Source: Gammaproteobacteria bacterium (lineage in GTDB: Bacteria > Pseudomonadota > Gammaproteobacteria > Methylococcales > Methylomonadaceae). Taken from it: 7,050 nucleotides of DNA. Position 1 is the first letter of the stretch; every line of letters begins with the position of its first letter. This document shows, in pieces, positions 6,609 through 7,050 of this stretch. Location: positions 1 to 7,050 of the forward strand of contig JAJRWJ010000030.1 of NCBI GenBank assembly GCA_024276805.1, written 5' to 3'. Position numbers and translations under genes: made by a program. The notes under the pieces were generated by a model that was not told where the DNA came from, did not search any database, and saw only the letters and a program-made list of their open reading frames with translations.

Positions 6609-6637
6609 ATTCTAAGCCATTTGACAGTTTTCTTCAA
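6609..6637 (-). promoter_or_regulatory. Candidate sigma70-type promoter immediately upstream of the small protein's ATG
   Basis: On the minus strand TTGAAG (6637-6632, 4/6 to consensus) and TAGAAT (6614-6609, 5/6) are separated by 17 nt. The -10 box ends 7 nt before the ATG at 6601, so initiation here would give a nearly leaderless transcript and would rule out the TTG start, which lies inside the -35 box. This rests on consensus matching only. Confidence 0.35.
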
Positions 6638-6655
6638 CAGCCAGGCAGTTTAAAA

Positions 6656-6682
6656 ATGATAAATTGCCCGGAATAGTGTTAA
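6656..6682 (-). promoter_or_regulatory. Alternative candidate promoter for the small protein and efflux operon
   Basis: TTAACA (6682-6677, 5/6) and TATCAT (6661-6656, 5/6) on the minus strand are separated by 15 nt, shorter than the preferred 17. Transcription would start near 6649, leaving about a 48-nt leader before the ATG at 6601. It competes with the candidate at 6609-6637. Confidence 0.3.
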
Positions 6683-6737
6683 AGTGGGAGAATATTGCCG
6701 GGGCTGGAGCGAGTGTGCAGACTGCTGTGCCGGCCGG

Positions 6738-6763
6738 TCATCATGCAACGACAACGATGATGA
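6738..6763. repeat. 7-bp perfect inverted repeat in the divergent intergenic region
   Basis: Arms tcatcat (6738-6744) and atgatga (6757-6763) are exact reverse complements separated by 12 nt. The spacer contains the short direct repeat caacg-a-caacg. The element lies between the divergently transcribed small exported protein and the Tim44-domain gene, 45 nt upstream of the latter's chosen start. It could be an operator or a hairpin in the Tim44 leader, or chance. Confidence 0.3.
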
Positions 6764-6807
6764 ATTTCGATCGATCATTGGAAAGACAAACATACGCGAC
6801 ACGAATT

Positions 6808-7050
6808 ATGAACAATAGCAGCGCAATTTTTATCACCCTGTTTCTCGGCCTGGGGTTGATGTTTGCCGGCATCACCGATGCCCAGGCGAAACGCTTTGGC
6901 GGCGCCCGCTCGTTTGGCGGCAAGTCTGCCTACAGCAGTCCCTACCGGCGATCCACCATGCCGGCCCGTTCCGCCAGTCAGCAAAGGGCCTACCAGCACA
7001 ACCAGACGGCCCGCCAGGCAATGAGCAGGCGCGGTGGATTGCTGGGTATG
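6808..7050 (+). CDS. Tim44-domain family protein, N-terminal part (3' end outside window)
   Basis: Eighty-one codons are open to the window edge. Residues 1-27 form a signal peptide or signal anchor ending in DAQA, followed by KRFGGARSFGG (28-38) and an Arg/Gln/Ser-rich linker. The visible end, NQTARQAMSRRGGLLGM (65-81), is typical of bacterial secreted or membrane-anchored Tim44-like proteins, in which a glycine/leucine hydrophobic segment and then the Tim44 domain follow; neither is in view. The cellular role of these bacterial homologues is not well defined. No clear Shine-Dalgarno sequence precedes this ATG. In-frame ATGs at 6757 and 6760 would add 16-17 residues containing arginines, giving a more conventional charged N-region, so the true start is uncertain. 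A possible but weak promoter is TTGCCC 6664-6669 with GAGAAT 6688-6693. The gene is divergent from the efflux locus. Confidence 0.8.
   Translation, partial: MNNSSAIFITLFLGLGLMFAGITDAQAKRFGGARSFGGKSAYSSPYRRSTMPARSASQQRAYQHNQTARQAMSRRGGLLGM

Noticed and set aside
6602..6637. TTG start extending the small exported protein by 12 residues
   Set aside because: There is no Shine-Dalgarno sequence, the signal peptide N-region would be unusually long, and the TTG lies inside a candidate -35 box. It is kept only as an alternative.
6664..6693. Plus-strand promoter for the Tim44-like gene (TTGCCC, 18-nt spacer, GAGAAT)
   Set aside because: Both boxes match only 4/6 and the site is about 110 nt upstream; too weak to list as a feature.
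1..7050. CRISPR array, tRNA/rRNA, insertion sequence or phage attachment site
   Set aside because: No regularly spaced repeats, tRNA-like cloverleaf, transposase or terminal repeats were seen on either strand.

Overview
The window reads as a proteobacterial chromosome segment, most likely Gammaproteobacteria, though related Betaproteobacteria cannot be excluded. The reasons are a Gram-negative tripartite RND efflux operon with an outer-membrane channel, a DUF3240 gene attached to a CzcA-type pump, a glutathione S-transferase and a secreted Tim44-like protein. No rRNA, tRNA, transposase, integrase or CRISPR array is visible.

Layout from left to right. Positions 1-219 (+) hold the last 72 codons of a glutathione S-transferase. 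Positions 220-345 are a short convergent intergenic gap with a 14-nt imperfect inverted repeat around a 12-bp palindrome. Positions 346-6081 (all minus strand, read right to left) hold a compact four-gene heavy-metal efflux operon: TolC-type outer membrane protein (4819-6081), HlyD/CusB-type periplasmic adaptor (3710-4822), CusA/CzcA-type RND permease (648-3710) and a DUF3240 protein with a PII-like fold (346-651). Every junction overlaps (ATGA, TAATG, ATGA), so the four genes are probably translationally coupled. Positions 6082-6208 are a 127-bp leader packed with four consecutive perfect stem-loops ahead of a good Shine-Dalgarno sequence. Positions 6209-6601 (-) encode a small exported histidine-rich protein of unknown function. 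Positions 6602-6807 are a divergent promoter region. From 6808 to the window end (+) runs the start of a Tim44-domain protein.

How the genes work together: permease, adaptor and channel should form a proton-driven trans-envelope pump exporting a metal cation. The permease keeps the TM4 Asp and Glu of this family. In my by-eye alignment from memory, the three methionines used by CusA for Cu(I)/Ag(I) are replaced by Gln/Asp/Glu, and the adaptor lacks an N-terminal methionine cluster, so a divalent metal (Zn, Cd, Co or Ni) looks more likely than copper or silver. Two accessory proteins bracket the pump: a cytosolic DUF3240 protein at the 3' end and an exported His-rich protein at the 5' end. These two, with the structured leader, are the least understood parts of the window. 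No dedicated transcriptional regulator or two-component system is present here.
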